From: a bacterium
Lineage (GTDB): Bacteria > Bdellovibrionota_B > Oligoflexia > Silvanigrellales > Silvanigrellaceae
Reading direction: 5' to 3'
Length of the DNA: 39,386 bases
NCBI GenBank assembly: GCA_009918675.1
Contig: RGDM01000003.1
Span: forward strand, 71,020 to 110,405
Shown here: piece by piece, positions 1 to 8,131 of the stretch
Layout: each line of letters starts with the position of its first letter
Numbering within the stretch: position 1 is the stretch's first letter
Made by a program: the position numbers and the translations under genes
Notes under the pieces: generated by a model
Seen by the model: the letters and a program-made list of their open reading frames with translations, nothing else
Told to the model about the DNA's origin: nothing
The model's database searches: none

Positions 1-240
1 ACTCCCGACGAGGTTGCAGCGTTGATGCTCGACTACATTGATGTCTATTGGCAGGAATATCTCAACGACGGCCGCGATGTTTTTGTTCCACTTGCATGGG
101 ATAAACACAGTTGTGAGGGTGTTGAGTTTTTTATTCGCGGGTTTGTTCGAAACATAAGCCTGGAACAGCAGGCCGATGAACTGTTTCGTAAACACGGTCA
201 TGGAGACCATGAAATTGAGCCCATTTCAGACGAACTTTGA
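1..240 (+). CDS. C-terminal fragment of an unknown protein
   Basis: The reading frame is open to the window edge, so only the last 79 codons are visible and the true start lies upstream. A TTG at 22 and an ATG at 25 are in frame, but nothing supports either as the start. The visible part is acidic and rich in aromatic residues and ends in a His/Asp/Glu-rich tail (HGHGDHEIEP). I do not recognise a family. It ends 20 nt before the likely mnmA start on the same strand, so it may share a transcript with mnmA. Confidence 0.6.
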   Translation, partial: TPDEVAALMLDYIDVYWQEYLNDGRDVFVPLAWDKHSCEGVEFFIRGFVRNISLEQQADELFRKHGHGDHEIEPISDEL

Positions 241-260
241 ACACATTCAATAGGCTTAAG

Positions 261-1373
261 ATGGACAGCGCTCGTAAGAGAATTCTGGTTGCTATGTCAG
301 GTGGTGTTGACAGCAGTGTTGCTGCAGCACTGCTCAAAGAGCAGGGTCACGACGTTATTGGCGTGACGATGCAATTGTGGGATTACTCCAAAAATGAATC
401 AAGCTGCGATCCAAACGCGAAATTCGATACCTGCTGCAGCCATGATGATGTTGCAGATGCGCGCGAGGTTGCTGATAAACTTGGTATCCCATTTTACGTA
501 CTCGACTACCAAGACGACTTCCAGGCGAACGTTGTCGATTACTTCACCGACGAATATCTTCGCGGTCGAACACCAAATCCCTGTGTGGCTTGCAACACGT
601 TCTTGAAATTCGACCATCTCCTTGAACGTGCAGTTCGTCTGGGCTGTGATGCGGTCGCAACCGGTCATTACGCGCGTATCGAATTCGATCCTGAGTCTGG
701 CAAATATCTGCTCTTAAAGGGCATCGATTCAAAAAAAGATCAAAGCTATTTCCTGTACGCGCTTAACCAGGAAAGAATGGCAAAAATTCTCTTTCCGCTT
801 GGCGGCATGACAAAAAGTGAAGTTCGCGCCCATGCGGAGCGCTTTGGACTCGTGACCGCACAAAAAAAAGAGAGCATGGAAATCTGCTTTATTCCGAATA
901 ATGACTATGCAAAATTCATCGAAAAACATGCCTCATCCGAGAAAATTATCAGAGGCGAAATCCGCCATGAGGGTGGTGAGTTGCTTGCCTCGCATGATGG
1001 GATACACAAATTTACAGTTGGTCAGCGTCGCGGAATTGGTATTGCCTCTGAGAAGCCACTTTACGTGACTCGTATCGACTCTGAGACGGGAACAGTTTTT
1101 GTCGGCGAAGAATCGCTTCTCTTGAAGAGTGGCTTTGCCTTCGAAAAGTTTCATCTCTTGCGTGATGTTAATCTCGGAGAAAGTTTCGAAATTAAAATTC
1201 GCTATCGCTCTCATCCTGCGGCGGGTAAACTTGTCGTTGATGGATCGGGGCTTCAGCCGCAGGTGCGTTTCGATGTGCCACAGCGTTCCATTACACCGGG
1301 TCAAATAGCTGTTCTTTATCGGGGAGACGAAGTTCTCGGCGGCGGATTTATCCGGCAGGTGTCGGCGCAATGA
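261..1373 (+). CDS. mnmA: tRNA-specific 2-thiouridylase MnmA
   Basis: MnmA makes the 2-thio group of U34 in tRNA-Lys, -Glu and -Gln in the cytoplasm, using sulfur relayed to a catalytic cysteine and ATP to adenylate the uridine. The 370-aa product has the PP-loop SGGVDSS near residue 13, the catalytic cysteine in NPCVACN, the GHYAR motif and the second active-site cysteine in MEICFIP, in the normal family order and length. An in-frame TTG at 237 would overlap the upstream stop. I prefer the ATG at 261 because the PP-loop then begins at the usual distance from the N-terminus. The TGA overlaps the rnc ATG (ATGA), which suggests translational coupling with rnc and era. Confidence 0.95.
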   Translation: MDSARKRILVAMSGGVDSSVAAALLKEQGHDVIGVTMQLWDYSKNESSCDPNAKFDTCCSHDDVADAREVADKLGIPFYVLDYQDDFQANVVDYFTDEYLRGRTPNPCVACNTFLKFDHLLERAVRLGCDAVATGHYARIEFDPESGKYLLLKGIDSKKDQSYFLYALNQERMAKILFPLGGMTKSEVRAHAERFGLVTAQKKESMEICFIPNNDYAKFIEKHASSEKIIRGEIRHEGGELLASHDGIHKFTVGQRRGIGIASEKPLYVTRIDSETGTVFVGEESLLLKSGFAFEKFHLLRDVNLGESFEIKIRYRSHPAAGKLVVDGSGLQPQVRFDVPQRSITPGQIAVLYRGDEVLGGGFIRQVSAQ

Positions 1374-2224
1374 GCTTGAATTTGTGCGCAGCCAGCATTC
1401 GTGATTGGGTTTCTAAACTTGATGAGAATCGCTTGCGGAAGCACTTTCCAGACGTTGATGCACGCATTGCCGCGCTTGAGCGGTTGCAGCGACACACCTA
1501 TGCGAGCAAACAGCTTGCAATGGTTGCGCTTATTCATCGGAGCGCGCTCGTCTACTGGCCAACGGATAAGACGAATGTCTTTAGCAACGAGCGGCTTGAG
1601 TTTCTTGGTGATTCGTTTTTGAATTTCTTTGTTGCAAGCGAGTCGATGTCTGGCTTCGAGAGCATGTCGGAAGGACAACTTTCGAAACTTCGAGCTGCTC
1701 TTGTAAGCACCGAGAATCTTGCCGACAAAGCTCGACATCTGAATTTAAATAATCTTTTGATGTTTGGCCGGGGCGAAATTGCCAAAGGTGGATTTCGCGA
1801 CGACAAGCGACAGAATATTTTGGCTGATGCTTTTGAGGCTGTCACTGCGGCACTTTTGTTAGATGCTGGCGAACAGTTGGCCTGGGAATGGCTTGCGTCT
1901 TTGTTTGCCGTTGACTTTGTGACAGCTCAACAAACTCTTGATGATTTCGATGTCAAAACTCGTTTTCAGCAATGGAGTCAGGCGATTTGTGGAAAGCCAC
2001 CAACCTACAAATTAGTCAAAACAATTTCAACGCCGCAAGAGACACAGTTTGTTGTTGCGGGATATTTTGGGCGAACTGAAATTTCACGCGCAAGTGCTTC
2101 AAACAAGCGTGATGCAAGCAAACTCGTTGCTGCGCGTATGCAAAAATTGGTCGATTCTGGGCAGTTGACTGAAGATATGGTGAAACGCTACGCATCCGAG
2201 CCGGATGCACCCGAGGTTGATTAA
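1370..2224 (+). CDS. rnc: Ribonuclease III
   Basis: RNase III cleaves double-stranded RNA, including the rRNA precursor and structured mRNAs. The signature NERLEFLGDS lies at residues 73-82, giving metal ligands E74, E77 and D81. The second acidic pair is D153 and E156 in LADAFEA. A degenerate dsRNA-binding domain covers about residues 200-270 (core NKRDASKLVAARM). At 284 aa it is longer than typical bacterial enzymes because of a roughly 40-residue N-terminal extension. It overlaps mnmA by 4 nt and is followed by era after 1 nt. The rnc-era pairing is a widespread bacterial arrangement. Confidence 0.95.
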   Translation: MSLNLCAASIRDWVSKLDENRLRKHFPDVDARIAALERLQRHTYASKQLAMVALIHRSALVYWPTDKTNVFSNERLEFLGDSFLNFFVASESMSGFESMSEGQLSKLRAALVSTENLADKARHLNLNNLLMFGRGEIAKGGFRDDKRQNILADAFEAVTAALLLDAGEQLAWEWLASLFAVDFVTAQQTLDDFDVKTRFQQWSQAICGKPPTYKLVKTISTPQETQFVVAGYFGRTEISRASASNKRDASKLVAARMQKLVDSGQLTEDMVKRYASEPDAPEVD

Positions 2225-2225
2225 A

Positions 2226-3209
2226 ATGGCAGAACAGAAATGTGGATTTGTTGCGCTCCTTGGTCAGCCGAATGCGGGCAAGAGTACGCTGATGAACGCG
2301 TGCCTTGGCACTAAATTGGCCGTTGTGAGTGCTAAGCCACAAACAACCCGCAATCGTATTTTGGGTGTCTGTCCGGTGGCGGAAACGCAATTGCTGTTTC
2401 TCGACACACCAGGAATTCACAAGACAAGTGGCTTGCCGAAGTTGAATCAAAAAATGACTGCCACCGCGTGGTCAGTTTTGTCTGATGCCGACGTGGTTTG
2501 TTATTTAGTTGATGTTGTTGATGGTTGGAGCGATGAAGACGACGCATTTTTTATGCGCGTACTGGCGAATTCCGGCGCACCTGTATTAGTGGTTGCAACG
2601 AAGGCCGATAAGATAAAGTTGGAAGTTATTGAAGGCAACTTCGCCGCACTCGCAGAACGTATGTCACGCTGTTATGCGCTGGTCGAGGCGCAGATGTCTG
2701 AATCCACGCAACCCGAAAAGAAGTTGCCTGCTCAGCTTCTCACTAAAGCACCTCTGCTTTTGTCGGCAAAGCGGCCAGAGGAAGTGGCAAAGTTGAAAGA
2801 ATTGCTTGCGCTACAAATGCCTGTTGGGCAATGGCTGTATGATGCTGATGACCTCACCGATCTGCCGCAGCAGTTTGTATGCGGAGAATTGATTCGTGAG
2901 CAGCTATTTCGTCAGCTGGGTCAGGAGTTGCCTTATTCAGCTGCTGTCAAAGTTGATCGTTTCGAAAACAAGGGCACGCTGACGGTGATCCAGGCGAGTG
3001 TGATAGTCCATAAGGAAAATCATAAAGCGATGGTGATTGGTGCACGTGGCTCTCGCGTGAAGGCAATCGGCCAGGCCGCGCGTGAATCTCTTGAAAAGCA
3101 TCTAGGCCGCCAGGTTCACCTCGAATTGTTTGTCAAGGTGCAGTCGAATTGGATTGATTCTGACAACCTTCTGGCGGAATATGCCGGATTAGAACGAATC
3201 GAAGAGTGA
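2226..3209 (+). CDS. era: GTPase Era, 30S subunit assembly factor
   Basis: Era binds the 3' end of 16S rRNA and couples GTP hydrolysis to late 30S maturation. The 327-aa product shows G1 GQPNAGKS at 13-20, a G2 region PQTTR, G3 DTPG and G4 TKAD. Its C-terminal KH domain contains the VIGARGSRVKAIG loop and ends in a typical Era tail. The frame is open upstream to 2205, but the ATG at 2226, one nt after the rnc stop, matches the family N-terminus. About 20 residues of extra Ser/Glu-rich linker follow the G4 motif (around LVEAQMSESTQPEKK), a modest insertion relative to the usual family. Confidence 0.95.
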   Translation: MAEQKCGFVALLGQPNAGKSTLMNACLGTKLAVVSAKPQTTRNRILGVCPVAETQLLFLDTPGIHKTSGLPKLNQKMTATAWSVLSDADVVCYLVDVVDGWSDEDDAFFMRVLANSGAPVLVVATKADKIKLEVIEGNFAALAERMSRCYALVEAQMSESTQPEKKLPAQLLTKAPLLLSAKRPEEVAKLKELLALQMPVGQWLYDADDLTDLPQQFVCGELIREQLFRQLGQELPYSAAVKVDRFENKGTLTVIQASVIVHKENHKAMVIGARGSRVKAIGQAARESLEKHLGRQVHLELFVKVQSNWIDSDNLLAEYAGLERIEE

Positions 3210-3445
3210 ATGGTCTTGAGTTTGCTTACGCACTGTGTCAGTCTCAGCGCAGAGAGCTGAGTCACGGGGTGCGCCCCGGTTGTTTTGCTCCTCGATTGCT
3301 CGGATGTTGGCACGTCCGTGTGCCAGAGCTGCTTGTTGGCAGCAGTACTTTTTATGTTTTATTTGATGTTCTCCTTTATTTGAAGCCTGCATCTTAGGCA
3401 CTTCAACGGAGTCATTCCCTTTGGTTCTTTCGGAGTTTTTCATCT
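3210..3445 (+). promoter_or_regulatory. 236-nt leader with four consecutive stem-loops
   Basis: No convincing ORF lies here. Four non-overlapping hairpins can be drawn in order. The first pairs 3243-3248 with 3256-3261 (CTCAGC/GCTGAG). The second pairs 3265-3269 with 3274-3278 (CGGGG/CCCCG, loop TGCG). The third pairs 3308-3313 with 3320-3325 (TGGCAC/GTGCCA). The fourth pairs 3328-3332 with 3339-3343 (GCTGC/GCAGC). The last is followed by AGTACTTTTTATGTTTT, which resembles an intrinsic terminator with a short offset. The segment could be the era terminator region, an attenuator in the leader of the next gene, or a small RNA of about 110 nt. I do not recognise a known RNA family; the SRP RNA and tmRNA signatures are absent. 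Confidence 0.4.
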
Positions 3446-4252
3446 GTGATTTTTAAATCCCCCGTTTGTTTTGAATCTGGCAGCCGAGCAGGCGCTCCAA
3501 CGCGTGCCAAGAAGACCTCAGAAAAGAAAGCGACCTCCGATAAGGCTGAAGCAAAGCCGGTTGGAAAGAAGCGTTCACAGCAAGAAAAAGCAGGTGATGA
3601 ACTCCTTCCCTCAATTGATGAGTCTCAAATGATGCACTCTGACCTCGATGCAACAGCTCAAGCGGAACAATTGAACACTTTTGATGAGGAAAATGTTGGA
3701 ATGACCCATGCTCACACAGAACCTCAGCGGCAACACAACGCTCCGGCTCAAGTCGCTCACGACACGGTCGATGCACTGCCGCATGGGACTGAAGAAATGT
3801 ACGACGAACAGGAGTATTACGAAGATGATTTGTATGCAGTGAATGGCCAAGAGCAATACGCTGGTCAGAATCAAATCGTGCTGACACTGAGCTACTCTCT
3901 GATGAATCAAGTGAAGCAAACTGCACGCATGGAAGGCGTACTGCCTGAAGACATTCTCATTGAGTTGATTGCCGAAGGAGTCACTCGCCGAGCATTTGAA
4001 GATGCTCAGCGTCCAGCACCAAGCCACCTGATGACCCGCACGGGCTACGTTGCGCCTGATGCAAATGGCAACGTTCATCAGCCGCAATTGAGTCATCATG
4101 GTATGCAAGGAAATGGCAACAACCGCGGCAATCACAACGGCCACAACAATCGCCGTTTTAATCAAAACAACAACAACCGCGCTGGCAATCATTTCCAAGG
4201 TCGAAATCGACAAAACAATCACTTCAAGAACAAACCACGCAACGGAAAATAA
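3446..4252 (+). CDS. Low-complexity protein with a ribbon-helix-helix-like core
   Basis: I do not recognise a named family. The 268-aa product has four parts: a Lys/Ala-rich basic segment (14-50), an acidic segment (about 115-130, EEMYDEQEYYEDD), a short folded-looking core at 142-185 and an Asn/Gly/His/Arg-rich tail (220-268). The core begins QIVLTLSYSLMNQVKQTAR and fits the beta-helix-helix pattern of ribbon-helix-helix proteins. The tail resembles disordered RNA-binding tails. The start is a GTG, the only start codon after an in-frame TAG at 3395-3397, with GGAG 10 nt upstream. coaE begins 6 nt after the stop. Binding of RNA or DNA is inference from composition. Confidence 0.7.
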   Translation: MIFKSPVCFESGSRAGAPTRAKKTSEKKATSDKAEAKPVGKKRSQQEKAGDELLPSIDESQMMHSDLDATAQAEQLNTFDEENVGMTHAHTEPQRQHNAPAQVAHDTVDALPHGTEEMYDEQEYYEDDLYAVNGQEQYAGQNQIVLTLSYSLMNQVKQTARMEGVLPEDILIELIAEGVTRRAFEDAQRPAPSHLMTRTGYVAPDANGNVHQPQLSHHGMQGNGNNRGNHNGHNNRRFNQNNNNRAGNHFQGRNRQNNHFKNKPRNGK

Positions 4253-4258
4253 CCGACG

Positions 4259-4909
4259 ATGTCTGCGCGGCATAAATCTCGTCTGAAGAAAATTGCAATT
4301 ACAGGTGGGATTGGCTCTGGCAAATCCACGCTTGTGCAAGCTCTGGCCGACCTTGGTTATTCTGTCTTTGATGCCGATCTGTTGGTTGCGCAGGTGGTCT
4401 TAGAGGAGCCCACGAAGAGCAAAATTATCAGCTTATTCGGCAGTCATGCCTATATAACTGACGCCGATGGTCATGAGACGTACAACCGTGCTTGGGTTCG
4501 CGATCAGGTGTTTGCAGACGATGCGAAGAGAAAGGCACTTGAGGCAATCGTACATCCTGCGATTTTCAAGTCATTTGCTGAGACGTGTCGGTCTATTGAA
4601 TCTCTTGCCGGTGGTGTGTGGGTTTTTTACGAGGCAGCGCTCATTTTTGAGGCCGGCCGAGAGCAAGATTTTGATGCTGTGGTGTCCGTTTTGTCTCCCG
4701 AGGAAGAGCGGCTTGCTCGTTTGAAGAGTTCGCGCCACCTCTCTGAAGAGGCTTTGAAGGCAATTTTTGCCGCCCAAGTGAACGACGAAATTCGTCGAGC
4801 GAAATCACACTTTATTTTTGAAAATCGGGGTGTCAGAGCCGAGATCCCAGCCAGAGCCCATGAGCTGATCGAAAGTTTGATGCAGTTTTTTCATCCGAAA
4901 AGTCATTGA
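4259..4909 (+). CDS. coaE: Dephospho-CoA kinase
   Basis: This enzyme phosphorylates the 3' hydroxyl of dephospho-CoA, the last step of coenzyme A synthesis. The 216-aa product carries the P-loop GGIGSGKST at 16-24, the DADLL motif used in substrate binding, HPAIF and a YEAALIFEAG segment corresponding to the conserved PLL-F-E region of the family. Length is normal. It starts 6 nt after the preceding low-complexity gene, so the two are probably cotranscribed. The ATG at 4259 has only a weak upstream Shine-Dalgarno, consistent with coupled translation. Confidence 0.93.
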   Translation: MSARHKSRLKKIAITGGIGSGKSTLVQALADLGYSVFDADLLVAQVVLEEPTKSKIISLFGSHAYITDADGHETYNRAWVRDQVFADDAKRKALEAIVHPAIFKSFAETCRSIESLAGGVWVFYEAALIFEAGREQDFDAVVSVLSPEEERLARLKSSRHLSEEALKAIFAAQVNDEIRRAKSHFIFENRGVRAEIPARAHELIESLMQFFHPKSH

Positions 4910-4937
4910 CATCGTTCTCGCTCAGCATTGGCGTTAA

Positions 4938-4964
4938 CCTGATGAAAGCTAAAGCGCCATCAGG
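4938..4964 (+). promoter_or_regulatory. Stem-loop touching the ribosome-binding site of the zinc-ribbon gene
   Basis: CCTGATG (4938-4944) pairs perfectly with CATCAGG (4958-4964) around a 13-nt loop. The 3' arm runs directly into GGGGTGAG, the Shine-Dalgarno of the ATG at 4974, so folding would hold the first two G residues. It could modulate translation or protect the 5' end. No U-run follows, so it is not a standard terminator. Confidence 0.35.
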
Positions 4965-4973
4965 GGTGAGTGC

Positions 4974-6068
4974 ATGTTTCAGGTGTCCTGTGCTGCGTGC
5001 AACGCATCATTTGAATATAACGTCGATGATTATATTCATCTTTGTCCGTATTGTTCGACGGGCTTTATTCTTGACCTTGAAGAAGGTGCCAAGGATATTA
5101 TTGGAGATCATTTTATTGTTCCAAACCGCATGGATCGTGAGCAAGTTGAAGGAATATTTTACGATTGGATCACCGAAAGGTATCATCGTCCAGATAAAGT
5201 AAAACAGGAGTTCAAGATTCTCGGATCCTATGGAATCAGCTTGCCCCACTGGGTGATCTCCGTGGAAGCGCATACGTTCTGGAGTGGCCATAGTCAGAAA
5301 TTGAATCAGTACAGCGGACAAGGAAGTGAATACGGATCGAAGTTTTTGAAAGAAGAATCCCGCTTCAGCCGCAGATATCGATGGTCAATTTTGGCACGAA
5401 AGTCTCCTAAGGAGCACTGGGGACTCGAACGGCTTCATAGGCCCAAAGAGCAGCTCATGGTTGATTGGGATGGGTATCCACTGGATGAAACCCTTGGACT
5501 CATCAAGGGCGCAACTGTCACGACAATTTACGATGCGCGGCAAGCATTTAAATTTGACCATGCGAATGGCTTGTCCATTGCTGGCGTGCAAGTCAAAGAA
5601 AGCTCCGCGATTGCTCGCGCAAAGGATCAAATTCAGGAGTACCACCGAAGAATTGCCAAAACAAAAGTCGGAACGCTTTACGAGCACAGAACTGAAATCG
5701 AAGTCGTTGGAATTCATTTAGTTCACTTGCCGTTTTGGGTTGTTCGCTATTCCTTTGCGCCCCAAAGTCCTTTCCGGTTCATGACAACCGCTCGCGAACG
5801 GCGAATTTTGATTCAGGGTCACACTCTTGCGGTGCTTGAAGCTGAGCTTCCGCTTTCAAGCAGTGACAAAGTCATGACCAACATGGTGGTGTGTGGCGGG
5901 CTGGCAGTTGCCAGCTTGGCTCTCGCGCTCTTTTTCCACCCATTGTTTTTCTTGATGGTCATGGTCTTTTCGGGTGTTTGTGTTCTCTCGGCGTGGAAGA
6001 TTTTTGGACGAGAGAAAGTCGACACCGACCTTGGCCGCGGTGCCGACCTCAGCGAACCTGTGTTTTAG
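4974..6068 (+). CDS. Zinc-ribbon membrane protein of unknown function
   Basis: I do not recognise the family. An N-terminal zinc ribbon is visible as C6-x2-C9 and C24-x2-C27. The body (about 30-295) is mainly soluble, rich in aromatic and charged residues, with a recurring LPHW/LPFW pattern. The C-terminus carries two closely spaced hydrophobic segments, about residues 301-345, followed by a short acidic tail. The protein is therefore probably anchored in the inner membrane with the ribbon in the cytoplasm. The ATG has a clear GGGGTGAG upstream. The next gene starts 8 nt after the stop, suggesting one transcript with the exported beta-rich protein. Confidence 0.75.
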   Translation: MFQVSCAACNASFEYNVDDYIHLCPYCSTGFILDLEEGAKDIIGDHFIVPNRMDREQVEGIFYDWITERYHRPDKVKQEFKILGSYGISLPHWVISVEAHTFWSGHSQKLNQYSGQGSEYGSKFLKEESRFSRRYRWSILARKSPKEHWGLERLHRPKEQLMVDWDGYPLDETLGLIKGATVTTIYDARQAFKFDHANGLSIAGVQVKESSAIARAKDQIQEYHRRIAKTKVGTLYEHRTEIEVVGIHLVHLPFWVVRYSFAPQSPFRFMTTARERRILIQGHTLAVLEAELPLSSSDKVMTNMVVCGGLAVASLALALFFHPLFFLMVMVFSGVCVLSAWKIFGREKVDTDLGRGADLSEPVF

Positions 6069-6076
6069 GTGAAATT

Positions 6077-7183
6077 ATGAGCTTAAAAAATTCTAGTTTG
6101 CGGCTTCGTCAGTTTGCGCCTGCAGTTACATCGCTGGGTTTGCTTTTTATTGGACTGTCCTGCGGCACCGGATCGAAAAGCAGTGACGATGCGGCGCAAG
6201 CAGCCGCAACAGCAAAACCAACCGTAACGGAGACTCCCGAAACAGCTGCAGTGCCGTTTTGGATTGCTTCGGGTTCGTTTGCAGTGCGCTTCGATGCTTC
6301 GGGCAATTCGAGCTTGCCTGTGGATGTGGTTAGATACGGGGTTGATCTGGGCACAATTTCGGCTCTTCATTTTTTAGACGCAAACACTCTTCTCTTCTTC
6401 GTTGATACTGGAAACGATTCGAGTGGTGCCGCCAAGGAAAAGATTTTTGGAACGCTGGATCCGAAAACCGGACTGGTGAAGAACAGGGCTTGGGGTGCGG
6501 TCAGCAGTATTAAGACAACGTTTAAGTCGGCGCCAGCAGGCTCTATGTTCAGCGGCTTTCAAAGTGGTGTCCTTAACGTCCAGACCGAGGCGGGAATTAA
6601 GGCCGTGCGTTTTAACGCAGATGGCGGAACAATTGCCAATGATTTTTATTCCGCGAGCAGCGCAGCTGATTGTCCAATGGATAAACTCTCGGGCATAGCG
6701 CTGATTCAAGGAGGCGGTGCGTCACAGATCATCGCAATGTCGTATGGAACTCAATCGCGGCTCAATATTCTTGGTCTCGAAGCCGGGGTTGTTACCTGTA
6801 AATCGTCACTGGATTATTCGAGTGGTTCAACGACGAGTGTTCATAAACCTGTCAATGTTGTGCAGATGCCTGATGGAAAAGTTTATGTTCTATTTCAGCA
6901 CGACACGACCAAAGATGCGGATTCAAATCCGAAAATCATGCGCTATGATTTTGATGGCAAGACGTTGTCCAATGGGTCCGAGTTTTATAAAGGCTTCAAC
7001 AATCTCGGCAAAAAGCCTTTTGGTATGATTGCCAGAACAAGCAAGAAGCTTTTGGTTGCTCGTCCCGATGCACCAGCGCTGATTGAAATTGCCATTAAGG
7101 GAAATGACGGCGAACAAACCGATTTTTATCAGTTGACGGGATACGCCAACAACCTAACCGCACTGATTCCCGAGCCGCTCTAA
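6077..7183 (+). CDS. Exported beta-rich protein, possible lipoprotein
   Basis: The frame is open upstream into the preceding gene, but the ATG at 6077 has AGGTGA overlapping the upstream stop and yields a proper signal sequence. A hydrophobic segment (about 15-27) is followed by GLSCG, with Cys29. The lipobox is poor at -3 and -2 (Gly, Leu), so lipidation is uncertain. After a Thr/Ala/Ser-rich linker come about 300 residues with a regular strand-turn pattern (GTLDPKTGLV, MRYDFDGKTL) of the kind seen in beta-propellers. No catalytic motif is recognised. It probably acts in the periplasm or at the outer membrane. It is cotranscribed with the zinc-ribbon gene and convergent with the glycosidase at 7252. 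Confidence 0.7.
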   Translation: MSLKNSSLRLRQFAPAVTSLGLLFIGLSCGTGSKSSDDAAQAAATAKPTVTETPETAAVPFWIASGSFAVRFDASGNSSLPVDVVRYGVDLGTISALHFLDANTLLFFVDTGNDSSGAAKEKIFGTLDPKTGLVKNRAWGAVSSIKTTFKSAPAGSMFSGFQSGVLNVQTEAGIKAVRFNADGGTIANDFYSASSAADCPMDKLSGIALIQGGGASQIIAMSYGTQSRLNILGLEAGVVTCKSSLDYSSGSTTSVHKPVNVVQMPDGKVYVLFQHDTTKDADSNPKIMRYDFDGKTLSNGSEFYKGFNNLGKKPFGMIARTSKKLLVARPDAPALIEIAIKGNDGEQTDFYQLTGYANNLTALIPEPL

Positions 7184-7200
7184 AAATTGCTGAAGTGAAT

Positions 7201-7219
7201 TGGCTGCCAAGAGCGGCCA
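7201..7219. terminator. Weak hairpin between convergent genes
   Basis: TGGCTGC (7201-7207) pairs with GCGGCCA (7213-7219), including one G-T pair, around a 5-nt loop. It sits in the 68-nt gap between two converging stops. No good U-run is present on either strand, so terminator function is only suggested by position. Confidence 0.25.
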
Positions 7220-7251
7220 CCTGCATCAAAATTTCCGAAGAACAGAGTGTT

Positions 7252-8100
7252 TTAAGGGGTGCCCAGGGTAATTCCGAGGCAATTTGCAACACGCCGCTCG
7301 GCGGGTTCATTGAACGGACGTCCGTTGACGCGCTTGCCGTTCAAGATGAGCCCCGTACTTCCGCCACCGTCGAGGTTGAGTGCATATTCGGCGCCAAGGT
7401 TGAGCATAACTTTAGTTAAATCGAAGAGTGAAAGGCCGGTCAACGAGCCTTGACGTCCTTCAACAACCACCCACCACATCGTATTTCGATCCGCACTCAA
7501 ACCAACAACGGTGCGTGGATGTTCGGTCTTGCAGAACTCTCCACAGTTTGCATCGTCATCGCGTGTCCATTCAAAACCCGGGTCCAAAAGAACCTGCCAG
7601 CCACCCACGACGGTCGTCCATTCAGGTTTAAGAGGCGTGACGTGGTTATACGGGTCAACGATGCAGTCATTGGAAAGCGTGCAGGCGAGGAACGACCAAT
7701 CTTTCGTGTCGGCCGATTTTGGCCAGAGCTGCCCCAAACCTACCGCCAATCCGACAGGTTGTTTGGTGCCGTCAAAGAAATCGCCGTTGATGACCGCAAC
7801 AGCGCCGGACGAAGCAGCAAATTCCGACGGGGTTAAGCCGCGCTCGTTCGATGTTGATGCGCGCATATGGACTTGCGGATGGTTGAGGTCGATTTTAAGG
7901 ACGTGGATGCGTTTGTTGGCGAAAGTTTTGTCTAGCCAATAGGAGAGACCATTGGATCCATCAAATGCAGCTTCCGGACTTTCAAAGGCGGTCGCATTGT
8001 GACTGAGAATGGACTGTGCGCTCGCAGTGGCGACCGCCGGCAGAATTGACACGAAACACATGAGCACAGCGAAGCGTGCGAAAATCTTTTTTAACGTCAT
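7252..8100 (-). CDS. Exported phosphodiester glycosidase (NAGPA domain) family protein
   Basis: Proteins with this domain cleave GlcNAc-1-phosphodiester or related exopolysaccharide links; substrate specificity varies and cannot be read here. The 282-aa product has a signal peptide (1-28, cleavage near ASA-Q), the family motif NGDFFD at 105-110, and LNLDGGGSTGLILNGKRVN at 241-259 followed by ERRVANCLGI. These are the hallmark conserved blocks. Two Cys pairs (around 140/146 and 186/190) may form disulfides in the periplasm. The frame extends upstream to 8469 through the divergent gene, but the ATG at 8100 gives the signal peptide. Only 31 nt separate it from the divergent start at 8132. Confidence 0.87.
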   Translation of the reverse strand: MTLKKIFARFAVLMCFVSILPAVATASAQSILSHNATAFESPEAAFDGSNGLSYWLDKTFANKRIHVLKIDLNHPQVHMRASTSNERGLTPSEFAASSGAVAVINGDFFDGTKQPVGLAVGLGQLWPKSADTKDWSFLACTLSNDCIVDPYNHVTPLKPEWTTVVGGWQVLLDPGFEWTRDDDANCGEFCKTEHPRTVVGLSADRNTMWWVVVEGRQGSLTGLSLFDLTKVMLNLGAEYALNLDGGGSTGLILNGKRVNGRPFNEPAERRVANCLGITLGTP

Positions 8101-8131
8101 GTGACGGTCTCCAAGGGCTTGAGGATGGATT

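Noticed and set aside
3307..3324. Sigma54-like TGGCAC...TGTGC upstream of the 3446 gene
   Set aside because: The GG and GC doublets are 13 nt apart instead of the required 12, and the -12 half is not TTGC. The bases are better explained as the arms of a stem-loop.
3206..3397. Short plus-strand ORF (63 codons) after era
   Set aside because: It lies entirely over the four hairpins, has no ribosome-binding site and reads as non-protein-like composition.
3611..4339. Long minus-strand ORF opposite the low-complexity gene
   Set aside because: Its product is Val/Ile-rich only because it is the complement of Asn/His codons. The plus-strand gene has a ribosome-binding site and 6-nt spacing to coaE.
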